A DNA stretch of 64,000 bases from Brevipalpus yothersi (GCA_003956705.1 QZCP01000001.1:62001-126000); one strand, 5' to 3'; counted from the stretch's first letter, positions 10,497 through 23,675 are shown. Translations and numbers: made by a program. Notes: a model not told the origin generated them from the sequence alone.

Positions 10497-12519
10497 TCAA
10501 AATTTATATTTATCGTCATCATCCTTATTGGGACCATCATAATCAAATAAATCTTCAAGGGTTTTCACAGAGACCATTCTAATCCAGCGGTTATTGAAAT
10601 GAATTGAAATTTGCTTGTTCAATAGACCTGCTCTTACCAGGTCATAGGCATTGATTAAAGTCCTAATAGAAACCGAAGAACATCCATGAACGTCCAAAGA
10701 AACTAAGTTTGGACATCCATCTAAAATTTTCATGATTCCATCATCAGTGACTTTGTTATATCTCAACGATAGCTTGACAAGAGAGTGGAGCCCAGAGAAA
10801 TTGATGAGACCTCGGTCGGTTATCTACAGGAAGGGAGAGGTTAGTAGCTGAAATCTTCCTAATCTCAATCACTTCTCACCTTGTTTGATTTGAGATCTAG
10901 ATATTCAATTTTTTTACAGAGAGTCGGGATGACAGAAATTGCTTCATCTGTGAGGAAGCTATGTGGAAAGGAAAGCCGTTTTAGTTTCTTCGCTGGTTTT
11001 ATCAATTGGACGAATTCTTCATCTCCAACCAACTTGAATAGTGACATGCAACCCCAAATTTCTAAAGATTCAAGCTCCCGAAGCCGAGAAAAAATAATGG
11101 GGGAATTATCTCCGAAGCCAGTCCCTGAGAGAGATTCAAAAACGTTAAACTTGTTGGAAAGCTTCACCAATGATACTAATAGTTTACCTTTCGTGATATA
11201 GGAGATGGAAAGAGACTTCAAGTTCGGGAACAAGTCACAGATAGTCACGAGAGTCCTTTTCGAAATCGATCCAACCGTAAGTTTTTCAAGAGAGAAGGAA
11301 CTCTTTTCAGCGAGTTGAGCGAGACCCCTGTCAGTGACCTGAAAGAGATATCAATTCAGGGTGAATTTGATGAAGAGCTTGAAAGAGGAAAATTTTTGTC
11401 CCCTTCGTAACTCAGCAGTTGCCCCTTGATGTGAGAAAACAAGTGAAATACTCTACCCTCTGACAACCTCTGATATCCAATTCTCTGATTCTTGACAAGT
11501 GATCGAAACATTCCCCAGTGATAAGATTATTATGCCTTATTTCGAGAACCTCCAAGCGTCCAGCTCTTTCGAGGAAAATTTCAAGGTACTCCTCTTTCAA
11601 GTTTTCACTGGAGGGAAGATGGAGCTCCTGAAATTTTAGAGATTTTAGGGATGATTATTCGAAAATTTTCAACAGCTATTAGAGCCCACCTTCAAGCCAG
11701 GATAGTAATTTGCCAAACTTTTGAGAGATGGTCCATCTAATACAGCGAATGGTAGAGCCAATTTCTCAATCTCTGGGCAACAATTTACTATTCGATGAAG
11801 CATTGAAATGTGAAATGTTATAATAATATTGACAGATAACAATAGATGAGATTCTGAAATATCTACTGACCCATGACGAAAAATGCCATATCGTCGAAGA
11901 CTGAATCAATTTGCAACTCACGAAGTTGTGGACATTTCTTCAAGAGGGAAAATAATTTTCTCCGCTCTGAATCTTGAGCTGATCAGGGAACAATAAAATC
12001 AGTCGGTCTACAAAACAATATCAACAGTTGGATCGTCTCACAAGTTCCATCCGATGGATCGATGAAGTGAACTTACATGAATAGACATCGCGTGAACCAA
12101 AGAAAACTCTCTTCCAAATTAGTTTACGCTTAGAGGACCAAACATCTAGAGTAATTGCACTCCATCTCCTGCAAACTGAAAGACGAATCATGAATTTTGG
12201 AGAAGAAATTTTGAGTCATCTCACCCAATTCACAAGAAAATAGATCCTTTAAGTTTTCGATCTTATCAATGATATCCCTGAGAACATCATCAGGCAATAT
12301 TTGGATCCCATGAGGCTCACAACTTTGTGCCACTTGGTTCGGTTGCCTCTCGAGCTGATCAGAGATCAATTTGGACACAACCACTTCATTCTTTCTCCGT
12401 CGATCTTGTTTTTTCCGACTCAACACATATTCACGAACTTTTGAAACCAGATCTTCATGGAGTTCCATTAGTGAAGAAGTTGGCCAAAAAAAATTTTGAT
12501 TGTCCTGATTGGCTGACAT
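10497..12519 (-). CDS. Gene C: F-box-LRR protein without RRM, about 490 aa
   Basis: Eight exons correspond to exons 4-11 of the family, the first at 12225-12519 and the last at 10497-10823. Sites checked are GT-AG and frames stay open. It starts MSANQDNQ..., then a basic helical stretch (VSKVREYVLSRKK), the F-box (IQILPDDVLRDIIDKI then VCRRWSAI), and LRRs (e.g. CFDHLSRIRELDIRGC; LVSLDVHGC). It ends in an acidic tail (DGPNKDDDDKYKF). No RRM-like exon is visible upstream before 13.4 kb. The start at 12519 is chosen because I and K also begin with MS plus a short acidic stretch; an in-frame ATG at 12570 is possible. The terminal NAYDL motif places it with I, K and N rather than with B. Confidence 0.82.
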
Positions 12520-12793
12520 TATAATGATGAAGAACTTAATTTTTTCAGGAAGATATTTTCTGGAGGTCAATCAGTAAGAAGGCTCTTAGAAACTACAAAA
12601 AGTAGTGAGGGACAACAAATGAATGAGAAATATATGCATCAACAATCAGAAGAAAATTTCCTTTACTCAAGATCGAAGATGCTATTTCCACTCCTCCTTT
12701 GAGAGAGTAAGTGAAGCCAAATTATCCCTCAAAATTACTTGATCCTTTTATCATTTATATCGGATCGACGATAGTCTTTGTAAAACCCACAGT

Positions 12794-13276
12794 TCAGTCT
12801 AATCTGTGGTAAAATCGAATCACTCTCGGAGGTACTTTTCGCATCCAGCTATCGCTGTTTGCCAAGAGCTGATGAAATTTGACTCCAGCCTTGAGGATTC
12901 TAGTCAATCGCTTCCAATTAGTCAGTGATATTTCTAGACTGAATTCCTCTCTCTGCGTTCTTGAGTCTTGAGAAATGATCTGCCAGAGAAAAACGCTATT
13001 AATTTCTATGGAGCCGGAATTGAAAAGAGCAAGAATACTAGTAAATGAGTTATACAAGAAATCATTACTAAAAAAGGAACAATACAAAGATCTCCATCTT
13101 AAATAATCTCCAATGATCACAAATGATTTGAGAAAGCCCCATTCGATTGTGCAAGGAGACGATTCCCCATTCAACTTTCTGATTACCTGAAAGATCCTAC
13201 CAAATCTGGACCCTAATGAGAAAGAGATCTGGAGGTTTTTCAAGCTATTTTTTTGATGAAAATGGTAAACTGCCAA
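12794..13276 (-). CDS. Hypothetical 160-aa open frame
   Basis: An uninterrupted frame begins MAVYHFHQKNSLKNLQI. The start (SLKNLQISFS...RIFQVIRKLN) faintly resembles the exon-10 region of the family, so it could be a decayed LRR fragment read by chance. I recognise no domain, signal peptide or splice structure. It lies between C and E in the space where further exons of a lost gene could have been. Confidence 0.2.
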   Translation of the reverse strand: MAVYHFHQKNSLKNLQISFSLGSRFGRIFQVIRKLNGESSPCTIEWGFLKSFVIIGDYLRWRSLYCSFFSNDFLYNSFTSILALFNSGSIEINSVFLWQIISQDSRTQREEFSLEISLTNWKRLTRILKAGVKFHQLLANSDSWMRKVPPRVIRFYHRLD

Positions 13277-13485
13277 GAATTCAAGATGAATTTTTAATTT
13301 AGAGTTTCACAAAGTCTTCTAGCCTCGACTGGTCATCTTCTCCAAGTTTTGTCGATGAAAAATTCAAATTAATATCTTTATCATGGAAAAAGTATGGTTT
13401 ATAAGAAGATCAGATCCTAATTAAAATGATTTTGTAGCTGTTAAACAAATGATAATCTGGGTCATTTGAATAAAAAATGATGAAA

Positions 13486-16167
13486 TTATTGCTTCATCTT
13501 TTTCAGGTCGTGTATTTGTGCTTGATCCTTGAGATCACTCATCTTCACTTCTATCCAAAACCAGGAAATAACGAGTTGAGGATTGAGTAGTCCTCTTTTC
13601 TTGAGATCAAGAGCCGTGAACAAAGTGCGCTTAGTAATTAAGGGACACCTGCTAAGATTTAGAAAAATCAGCTTAGAACATCCTTTGAGGATTTTCTCGA
13701 CTTCCTCATCATTTACTGCTTCCCCTTCGAGAGAGAGGGTTTTAAGAGAGTTTAGCCGAGAGAGAGCATCAAAGCCTTGGCTGGTTATCTAGTGAGAGAC
13801 AAAAGAAATTAATCATAAGATACGAGGATAGAACGTTCATACCCTCTCTGATACGGTCTCGAAATGTTCCAAATTCGGACAATAATCGGGGAGCTTGCAT
13901 ATGGCATTGTTAGTAAAATCTTTACGCATAGGAAAACGAAGAGCTTTGAGTTTTTTACAATGCTGAATGAGAGTGATGAATTTTGCTTCGTCAAAGCCAT
14001 TTGAAAGAAATTCTTCAATAATTAGTTCTTCATCGATATGAAGACTTTCTAGTGTCTCAATCGAAGAGATTAATTCGAAAATCTCAGAAAAAGTGACTAA
14101 AAAGAAGTAAAAAGACTTGCATGAGATTCTTGGAGCTTGGGTTTTGGGTTTTTGATTGTGAATGTTTATCCCAATTTTCAAATTTTCAAAATAGAAATGG
14201 AATATGCCAATCATGATTTGTGAATAGATCGTACCTTCATACATAGGAGTGAAATCTAGTGTGTGTAGGTTCCTGAATGATTTAGATATGACATAGAGAT
14301 CATCCCTTGAAACCGTTTGTATGTATACCTCTTTGAGGGATGAGTGGCATCCAAGCGCAAGATTGGCAAAGCTCTCTTCATCTATCTGTGGAGACAACTT
14401 GTTAGTTCAAATCAAGTGAGGAGTCGGGACTACGCTACCGATTCACAATAGCCAATTCTCAAGATTTTCAATTGGGACAAGTATCGGAAGCATTCTCCAG
14501 TAATTTTATCGTGGTCCCATAAAGTTAAGGATTCCATATCCCTAAACTCTCGGATGAAATTTTCAAGTTCAGTTTCTGTTAGATCAAAACCAAAGCTGAA
14601 GTCAAAATCCTATAATTGAAAACAGAGAATTTCAACAAGTTGCTTTCAAGTCTTGAAAGTTACCTTCAATCTCGGGCAGCATTTTCTCAGAAGTCTGGGA
14701 CATGTCCTCTGCAAGTTGAAGCTGGCAAGCTCCTCAAGGAATGGACAGCATTCACCTAAACTTTGAACATTGTTTTCAGAAAATCAGAGGAAAAATTAGA
14801 GAAAGAAAAAATTCCAAGTGAAACCGACCTAGGATCTCTACTGTGAGTTCGTCAACTTGATATCCAATCCTCAGTTCCCTTAAATTAGGGCATCTCTTCA
14901 AGATTGCGAACATATTTTCGTTGAAGCCTAGGTAAAGATTCGAAGAGTGAATTATTTACAACGATCTTATTAATCGAAACTTCAACAGGACTGTATCAAT
15001 TTTTGCCCAGATGTATATAAACGACACCTATTTGGATAAGGCATATATCCATATATTTGGGTGCATTTTCACGAATAAGACTCCCTCAAGCCATAAGAAT
15101 GTCGATAACAGATGTCAACCGGCTCAATCATCAGGCTTTTTTTATAGAACCAAACATCTTGACAAATTGTATTCCATCTCCTACAGACTAGAATTAGTGA
15201 AGAGGGAATCTTTTCTAGAGTACAATCATATTTGATAAACTTTACAACTTACCCAATTCACAGGATATCAGGTCTGTTATAGCTCCAAGCTCCTTCATTA
15301 TTTTTCTAATCACATCTTCAGTTAATGCTTGAAATCCAGTGTGAATAGTAGCATGCTTTTGGTGATCCGTGGGGGTTGTTTCCTTCTCAATTTCTCCAGA
15401 TATCAATTTTAATACATTATCTTCGATGTCTTTCATCTCACTATCCTTATTTTTTCGACGAGTTTTCACAAAACGATGAACTCTTGAAATCAGAGTTTCT
15501 TCCAATGGAGAGACTTTGAGAATCCTATGAAAAAATAAGAGGTTATTATTGATTGGATGCAACTTATGGAGACTTTTACATCACCTCTCCCATGTATCCG
15601 GAAAACTTCCTCCCACAAGCAAGTTAACCCAAATTGTTAGCTGTTTTTTGGATGCATTCAGAGCTTTTCGAGCACTTTCTGGGTCCTCGAAAGTCACAAT
15701 AGCCGTACTGAGATGAGAAGCCGTTAGAAGATGACAATTATCCCATCAAGAAGAAAAAAGAGACCTCCCTAGTCTTCACTGATACTTACTTGGCAGTTTG
15801 CCAAGATTCATGATCTTTGGCAATGTAAAGATGCGTCACAGGTCCAAATTCTTCCTCAAAAAAACTTTTGAAGAAAGAAGTAAACTTTTCAAAAGATACT
15901 CTCATTTAACGAAATTATATAAAAGAAAAGGCAGCGCTGAGATGAACAACTTGATCATCGTGAATTCCATTAAAAACTAACCAAAGAGCGGCCAATATTT
16001 TCAACCAGTACGTGATTCGAAACATGATGTGATGGGTTAGTGAAAGTGGTGGCTGATGAGGACGATGACTCAGGATCATTGCCCGATGGCATGGGCGAAT
16101 CCAATCGCTCTTCAACCCGAGACATATCATCAACCTGAGACATGATTGTATCCATGATTGCTTCCAT
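13486..16167 (-). pseudogene. Gene E: RRM-F-box-LRR copy with two damaged splice sites
   Basis: This is the closest relative of G. Exons: 15982-16167, 15790-15905, 15585-15707, 15253-15524, from 15187 to about 15086, 14829-14927, then LRR exons down to TAA at 13486. All coding segments are open. The intron 1 acceptor reads AA instead of AG (15906 differs from G at 23264). The intron 5 donor reads GG instead of GT (15084-15085). Nearby alternative acceptors shift the frame. E may therefore be a young pseudogene or may express only a shortened product. RNP2 (HVLVENIG), the F-box and the LRRs remain recognisable. The start is either 16167 or the MDTIMSQ Met at 16155, which matches its relatives. 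Confidence 0.7.
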
Positions 16168-16307
16168 TCATCGATAGATGGTATGAAACTGAGATAAAAA
16201 TCAAGTGAATAAATATCAATTTAATAAAAGTAACAGAAAACTTTGCATGACACAAGCACGTGTATTTTGTCTGAACATTGAGAGAGTTTGTTTACTATGC
16301 TTCGGTC

Positions 16308-16315
16308 ATGCGCAT
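16308..16315. promoter_or_regulatory. Conserved ATGCGCAT palindrome upstream of gene E
   Basis: The site lies 153 bp before the ATG at 16155, within TTCGGTCATGCGCATCAAGT, and is preceded by GTTTGTTTAC. The block is nearly identical to that before G. Confidence 0.5.
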
Positions 16316-16604
16316 CAAGTCGAGAAACTTCGAACTTCGTTGAATGGCATTTCGGTACTGTCGACTAGACAGTTTATTCTACTACTAGTTACACAGATCG
16401 ATAGAATTGAATGGAATTTTGTGATATTCAAAGTGTTTTTTGCTCACCTATGAGCCCAAAAAAAAGAAATTAAGTATTCAGAATATTCGTGAATATTGGG
16501 AATTGTTTGATGTAGAACAACTCCTTTGGTGGAACTGAAGTAAATTATCATCCATTTATGACTAAATGGTTATGAAATGTCCTGCTATTGATAAAATACT
16601 CTAC

Positions 16605-16742
16605 CTGAAAACAACCTGTGATATCCAGCTCTCTAATTTCTGACAAATGATGGAAAAATACTCCTGTAACATCCCAATTGTACGAAAGGCTAAAGAACTC
16701 TGAACTATCGGCAACTTTGAGAAAGTTCTCAGGTTTTACAAG
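16605..16742 (-). pseudogene. Relic of LRR exon 8
   Basis: On the minus strand it reads ...ENFLKVADSSEFF..., then HHLSEIRELDITGC, and keeps the GTAGAG splice donor. The form is nearest to genes C, I and K. No neighbouring exons survive except the exon-11 relic at 16850-16912, so this is what remains of a deleted RRM-less copy between E and F. Confidence 0.75.
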
Positions 16743-16849
16743 AGATTCAGTTCTATCGTTTCGAATAAGAATATAACAATGAAGTCACTCATTAAGGGCT
16801 TGAATAGAATCTTGACATTAGAGAGCATTCATCAACTTTTTTATTTATA

Positions 16850-16912
16850 AATCAGCGAAAGCTTGGCGAGAGAGTGGAGTTCAGTCAGAAGGACATCACT
16901 TCGATTGGTTAC
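16850..16912 (-). pseudogene. Relic of LRR exon 11, second copy
   Basis: This is the counterpart of the relic at 7195-7265, read as ...LHSLAKLSL after an acceptor-like CTAG. The surrounding 16740-17150 resembles 7090-7440. It marks the downstream boundary of the duplicated block that carries B or F. Confidence 0.65.
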
Positions 16913-17153
16913 CTAGGGATCTAAGAAGGTTGATAATTGGACTGGATACATCTCTTGTGATACCGGAGAGTATTTTCAAAGAGTTGACTAGAATACTCAA
17001 TACAAAGTTTGTTAGTGAAGATCGTTTGTTCATTTTCTTATTGAAAAACTTTAATAGCCACAAAATTTAAAATTTCGATAATCCTACAAATATTAGATGC
17101 ATTGAATTGCCGATTCTGATATGATGATTCAATTGGTTTGGTGGAATACATAG

Positions 17154-19831
17154 CTACTGGGCCATGTTTCTCAGATCGTGTATTTGTTGCTTATTCTTGA
17201 GATCATTCATCTTTATCGTTTTTTGAATTAAAGAGTAGCTGATCCTTAGTCGAGGATTGAGAAGCTTTCTTTCTTTAAGATCAAAAGCTGTGAACAGACT
17301 ACGGTCGGTAACCAAGGGGCAATTTCCAAGGTTTAGATAGATTAGTTTTGGACATCCCAAGAGAACTTTCTCTACCCCCTCATCAGTCACTGCTTCCCCC
17401 CCAAGCGAGAGATCTTCCAAAGAAGTGAGCCGAGCAAGTGCCTCATAACTTCGGTCGGTTATCTAGAGAGCAGAAAGAGATTAATAATCATAAGAGAATG
17501 AAGATGGGACGTTTATACCTTGCAAGACACGATATTGATAAGTTCCAAATTCTGGCAATAATTTGGTAGCTGGCAAATGGCATTGTCAGTCACTTTTTTA
17601 TAAAAAGGAAGCTGTAGAACTTTGAGTCTCCTACAACGTTGGATGAAAGAAATGAACTCCCCTTCGTAAGAGCCACTTTCTATCGATTCTCCATTTCCAT
17701 TCCTGAAGTTTATACCAATATACAGCTCTTCAAGTGTCTCTATCTTGGAGATGAGACTGAGAATATCAGAAAAAGGGACTGCAAAAGGGAGGAAATTTCT
17801 TAAAGTTTTTAGGTTTTCAAATTTGAATGTCTTTTTCTCTAACGAGTAAGTTGTCAGGAAAGCTTACAAGTTAGCCGAAAAGAAATCTTCGAGCACTGTA
17901 CTCAACTAATAAGATTTCTTCCATCCATCATGTATGGATAAATTTTACCTTCATTTGGATTGACGAATTCCAGCGTTAGTAAGTTTTTGAATGATTCACA
18001 GATGAAAGAGAGATCATCTCTGCAAATCGTTCCAGCATATAGCTCTCTGAGAGAAGAGTGACATCCAAGGGCAAGGTTGACAAAGCCTGTTCTTGTAATC
18101 TGAAAGGAAAACTATTAATTCAGATCCACGAGAGGAATTTGAACCATGATACCTGGGTATCTGTGAAATCCAAGATTTTCAACTGAGACAAGTATTTAAA
18201 GGATCTGCCGGTTATTCCACTGTTGAAAGACACATCTAAAGAATTCATACTTTTGAACTCTCGAATAAACGCTCTTAGTGTGGTCTCTGTTAATTCATAA
18301 CCATAGTCGAAACAGAAATCCTGAAATTTTGGAAAAATTCCAAAATTAGAAAAAGTGTGATTTGAAAACGAGAAATTACCTTCAATTTCGGACAGCATTT
18401 TGCTATGAATTTAGGAGATATCCTCGGTAAATTGAGGTTGATTAGCTTCTCCAGGAACGGACAGCACTCACCTAACATATAGAATATTGGTAGGAGAATC
18501 AAAAATTTAAAATTTTTGAGAGGCATTTGGGAGAAAACTTTACTCGATTCTAGCCAACTAACCAATAATTTCTACTGTGAGTTCATCTACCAGATATCCA
18601 ATCTCCAAACTTTTTAGGTTGGGGCATCTTTTTAAAATTGAGAATATGGCCTCATTGAAACCTGACAAAAATCCCAGCATTAGTTACGTACAATTTTATA
18701 AAGCTTCAACGATGCTGTCTCATGTCGTAGATGAAGAATGCATAGGTTAAGCAAAGAGGAACCTTTAGCCGAAAGAGACTCACACAAGCCATAGGAATGC
18801 TGGTAACAGAACTCAATAGTACTGATGGTTAGCCCCTTCTTACTAAACCAAATATCTTGACAAATTCCATTCCATCTTCTGCAAACTAGAATATTATAAA
18901 AAGAAGAATTTTATGAATGTTTGCCATAGTTGTCAAAACTTGATATCATACCGAGTTCACAAGATACCAAGTCTCTTGTGTCTTCAAGTATCTCGATTAT
19001 TTCTCTGATCACATCATCAGATAACTTTTGAATTCCATGATCAACAGGAGCCCACTCTTGTTGATTTGCAGGGAGTGATTCTCTTTCAACTTCTCCGGAT
19101 ATCAATTTTGGAATTTTATCTTCAAGCTCTCTTATCTCCCCATCGTTATTCTCTCTTCGAGTATTCACGTAGCGACGAACCCTTGAGATCAAAGTTTCTT
19201 CTAATGGAGAGACTTTGAGAATTCTGTGGAAGAAGGAAGGTTATAATGCATTGGTATTTATGGAAGTTTTTCTCATCACCTCTTCCATAAATCTAGGATA
19301 AAGTCCCCCATGAAAAAACTCAGATCAACTGAGAACTGCCTTTTTGATGCCTCCAGGGCTTTCTGAGCACTGCTTTGATCTTCAAAAGTTACAATAGCAA
19401 CACTGAACGAGGATAACAATTATTATTAGTAGGGAATAAAGGAAGAAAGAAACTATTACAATGGATTTTGATACTTACTTAGCAGGCTGCAATGATGCAT
19501 GATCTCTGGCTACGTAGATGTAGCTCACTGGTCCGAATTCTCTTTCAAAAAGATCTTTGTAGAATTTAGTGAAATCTTCAAAAGATTCTCTCAGCTAAAA
19601 AGTGGTAGAATAAGAGAAGAGGTGAAAAACTGATTTTCACAAGTCTGGTTCAGGACCTACCAACGAGCGACCAATATTCTCAACCAGTATATGATTCGAA
19701 ACAACTGATGGATGAGTAAGAGGAGTGACTATTGAAGACGATGATTCCTGGTAATTTCCCGTCGGCAGATTTGTACTTAATCGTTCTCCCGTTCGACACG
19801 CATCATCAACCTGGGACATTATAGGGTCCAT
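17154..19831 (-). CDS. Gene F: RRM-F-box-LRR protein, intact, 620 aa
   Basis: Exons: 19661-19831, 19479-19594, 19280-19402, 18952-19223, 18784-18885, 18563-18661, 18380-18471, 18153-18320, 17949-18099, 17519-17778, 17154-17462. Lengths match B exon by exon except for whole-codon differences in exons 3 and 10, and all phases agree. RNP2-like HILVENIG, the WNxICQDIW F-box core (VCRRWNGICQDIW) and seven or so LRR units are present. One splice donor is GTTAGT (exon 6). The start MDPIMSQ corresponds to MDTIMSQ elsewhere. It pairs with G as B pairs with E, which points to a block duplication. Likely role: SCF substrate receptor in cytoplasm or nucleus; no signal peptide. Confidence 0.9.
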
Positions 19832-19977
19832 AATTTCGTCAATTTACAGAATGATGGTGTCAAATTCATGAAATGAGAATCTAATGGATATTGACTGAAT
19901 ATCTATCTAATGTAGATGAGAGAAAAATTTGAAGTTTTTTCTTCGCTTCTTGAAAGTTTGTTTACAATTTTTCTGAC

Positions 19978-19985
19978 ATGCGCAT
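19978..19985. promoter_or_regulatory. Conserved ATGCGCAT palindrome upstream of gene F
   Basis: It lies 147 bp before the ATG, the same distance as in B and M. The flanking block from about 19917 to 20160 is very similar to that upstream of B. Confidence 0.5.
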
Positions 19986-20845
19986 CAAGTGCCAGACAAT
20001 CGATGGATCAACTTTTGTCCAAAGGACAATCGCTTCGTTGGTATCGTCTGAATGATTTCGAGCATTTGACACGGAGATAGATAGAATTGAATATAATTTG
20101 TTATGGTTTCATGTGTTTATTGTGACAAAGCATGAAGAAGAGGCCAGTATTTCAGAAATTGAGACGATTAAAGAGATGGTGTGATCATTGCTCAAAACCT
20201 AGTTTGCGAATCTATGAGAGAGCTTATCGAATCTCCTAGAAAGATGAACTAAAAATTTTCAAAACTTGTCACTCTACTTCATATCAGAAGATAGGTCTCA
20301 TTGGAAAATTCTGTAGCTCCTTTTGTTGACGGTTTGGGCGTTGAACTAACTTGACATGGCGTTTACTAGTCCACGGCTCTTGGCTAATTGATATCAGATC
20401 ATCCTTTCAATTACCAGTTGGTTCCGGACAGAAAACATTGATGAAATCCGATAATTTAGTGAGCTAAAAAACATTATTTTATCACAACTGTAATATCCAA
20501 AGCCTGGAGACTTTCCTGCACTACAAAAGTTCAATTCATTTTCTGTCTTTTTTTTATTCTTTAGATTATCTGACAAAAATTTGTGAGATCAATATGAGTT
20601 TCTAGTGGTCCTCCACTCTCTGATTATTGAGTTTCTTTTGATTTTTCAAGAAGTTAACAATTCTAAATCTCATTTGACTGGAGACACTCCCGGTGTTCAG
20701 AGCAGATTGGATTAGAGTGAGTTAAGACAAGAACGATGGCGAAAACATGTTCTCTTTCGAATCGGGCAAATTCACCATTCTATGGTTTTTTTCCTGTTAA
20801 AACACATCATATGATAGTCTAGGTCATTTGGATAGAATGATGGTA
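19986..20845. other. Spacer between F and G
   Basis: The first 180 bp continue the conserved upstream block shared with B and M. The part around 20390-20500 resembles 60940-61030 upstream of M. I see no gene. In the B-E block the corresponding place holds gene C. Confidence 0.55.
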
Positions 20846-23530
20846 TTATTGCTTCATCTTTTCCAGGTCTTGTATTTGTTTCGGGTCCTTGAGATCACTC
20901 ATCTTCACCTCTATCCAAAACCAAGAAATAACGAGTTGGGGATTGAGAAGCCCTCTCCTCTTGAGATCTAGAGCCGTGAGCAGAGTGCCCTCGGTGATTA
21001 AGGGACAGTCGTTAAGATCTAAAGAAATCAGCTTGGGACATCCTTTGAGGACTTCCTCCACTCCCTCATCATTTACTGCTCTCCCTTCGAGAGAGAGGCT
21101 TTTGAGAGAGTTAAGCCGAGAGAGAGCATCAAAACCTTGGCTGGTTATCTAGTGAAAGAAAACGGAAATTAATCAAAAATATGGAGATGGAACGTTCATA
21201 CCTTCTCAGATACGGTCTCGAAATGTTCCAAATTCGGACAATATTTGGGAAACTGACATATGGCATTGTTAGAAAAATCTTTACGGATAGGAAAATGAAG
21301 AGCTTTGAGTTTTTTACAACGCTGGATAAGAGTGATGAATTTTGCTTCATCAAAGCCATTTGAAACGAAATCTTCATCGAATAGCTCCTCACCAACATAA
21401 AGACACTCGAGGGTCTCAATCGAGGAGACTAATTCGAAAATCTCAGAAAAAGTGACTAAAAATAAGTAAAAAGACTTGCATGAGATTTTCTTGGAGTTTT
21501 AGGGTTTTTGATTGTGGGAGCTTGTCCCAATTTTCGAATTTTTCAGATTTTTCAGAATGAGAGTGAATTATTTTGCCAATCATTATCGTACTTTCATGAG
21601 TTAGAGTGAAAGTGAGGGTACGTAAGTCTCTAAATGATTTACAGATAATATGGAGATCATCTCTTGAGATTACTTCTGCGCATAGCTCGTTGAGGGATGA
21701 GTGGCATCCAAGCGCAAGACTAGCAAAGCTCTCTTCATCTATCTGTGGAGACAACTTGTTAGTTTAAATCAAGAAATAGATTGTTAACATGCTACCGAAT
21801 CACAATAGCCAACTCTCAAGATTTTCAGTTGGGACAAGTATTGAAAGCACTTTCCAGTAATTTCATCGTGATTCCATAAAATTAAGGTTTCCATATCCCT
21901 AAACTCTCGGATGAAATTTTCGAGTTGAGTTTCTGTTAGATCAAAACCAAAGCTGAAATCGAAATCCTATAATTGAAAACAGAGAATTTCAACAAGTAGC
22001 TTTCGAGATTTAAAAGTTACCTTCAATCTTGGGCAGCATTTTCTCAGGAGTTTGGGAGATGTCCTCGGCAAGTTGAAGCTGGCAAGCTTCTCAAGGAATG
22101 GACAGCATTCGCCTAAATTTCGAATATTGTTAAGAAGAATCAGAAGAAAAATTAAAGGAAGGAAAAAATTTTCGGTGGAACTGACCAATGATCTCTACTG
22201 TGAGTTCGTCAACTCGATATCCAATCTTCAGTCGCCTTAGATTAGGGCATCTTTTCAGAATTGCAAACATATTTTCGTTGTAGCCTACGTAAAGATTTGA
22301 AGAGTGGATCATTTACAATGATCTCATTAATCGAAACTTCAACAGGACTATATCAGTTTTCACTCAGGTGTATAGAAACTACGCCTATTCGGAGGAATTA
22401 TATATCGGTATATTCGAGTGAAATTTACCTTTACCATAAGAGTGTTGATAACAGAAGTGGATCGTCTCAATGGCTAGGCTTTTTTTACAAAACCAAATAT
22501 CTTGACAGATTGCATTCCATCTCCTACATACTAGAATTATTGGAGAGAGAATCTTAAAGCTCTTAAGCTCTTAAGTACAAACATGATTGTTCAAATTTCA
22601 CAACTTACCCAATTCACAGGATATCAGATCTGAAATATCTTCAAGCTCCTCCGTTATTTTTCTAATGACATCATCAGTTAATGCTTGAAATCCAGTGTGA
22701 ATAGGAGTATGCTTTTGGTCATCTATGGGGAGTCTTACTCTCTCAATTTCTCCAGATATCAATTTTGATACATTGTCTTCGATGTCTTTCATTTCACTAT
22801 CGTTGTTTTCTCGCCGAACTCTCACAAAACGACGAACTCTTGAAATCAGAGTTTCTTCTAATGGGAAGACTTTGAGAATTCTATGAGAGAAAATAAGAGG
22901 TTCATATTCATTGAAGTCAACTCATGGAGATTCTCACATCACCTGTACCAACTACTCGGAAAATTTCCTCTCACAAGCGATTTAACACTAATTGTTAGCT
23001 GTTTTTTGGATGCATTCAGGGCTTTTTGAGCACTTTCTGGGTCCTTGAAAGTCACAATAGCCGTACTGAGATGAGAAGCCGTTAGAAGATGACAATTATT
23101 CCATCAAGAAGAAAAAAGAGACCTCCATAGTCTTCACTGATACTTACTTGGCAGGTTGCCAAGATTCATGATCTTTGGCAATGTAAAGGTGCGTCACAGG
23201 TCCAAATTCTTCCTCAAAAAAACTTTTGAAGAAAGAAGTAAACTTTTCAAAAGATACTCTCATCTAACGAAATTATATAAAAGAAAAGGCAAGTCAGCGC
23301 TGAGGTGAACAACTTGATCATCGTGAATTCCATTAAAAACTAACCAAAGAGCGGCCAATATTTTCAACCAATACGTGATTCGAAACATGATGTGATGGGT
23401 TAGTGAAAGTGGTGGCTGATGAGGACGATGACTCAGGATCATTTCCCGATGGCATGGGCGAATCCAATCGCTCTTCAATCCGAGACATATCATCAACCCG
23501 AGACATGATTGTGTCCATGATTGCTTTCAT
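20846..23530 (-). CDS. Gene G: RRM-F-box-LRR protein, intact
   Basis: Exons 1-5: 23345-23530, 23148-23263, 22943-23065, 22609-22880, 22429-22530. LRR exons follow to the TAA at 20846. All splice sites I read are GT-AG, including the two that are damaged in sister gene E. The RRM shows HVLVENIG and ends in a degenerate RNP1 (TAIVTF). The F-box reads FQALTDDVIRKI then VCRRWNAICQDIW. LRRs include CCPFLEKLASFNLP and CPKLISLDLNDCPL. The first Met is at 23530; MDTIMSR at 23518 aligns better with the family. It is expected to act as an SCF substrate receptor. Confidence 0.88.
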
Positions 23531-23667
23531 TCATCGATAAATAGTATAAAGCTGATGAGATAAAAATCAAGTGGATCAATTTAATAAAAGTAACAGAAAA
23601 CTTTGCATGACACAAGCACGTGTATTTTGTCTGCACATTGAGAGAGTTTGTTTACTATGCTTCGGTC

Positions 23668-23675
23668 ATGCGCAT
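23668..23675. promoter_or_regulatory. Conserved ATGCGCAT palindrome upstream of gene G
   Basis: It lies 150 bp before the ATG at 23518, with GTTTGTTTAC about 25 bp upstream. The context is nearly identical to gene E. Confidence 0.5.
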
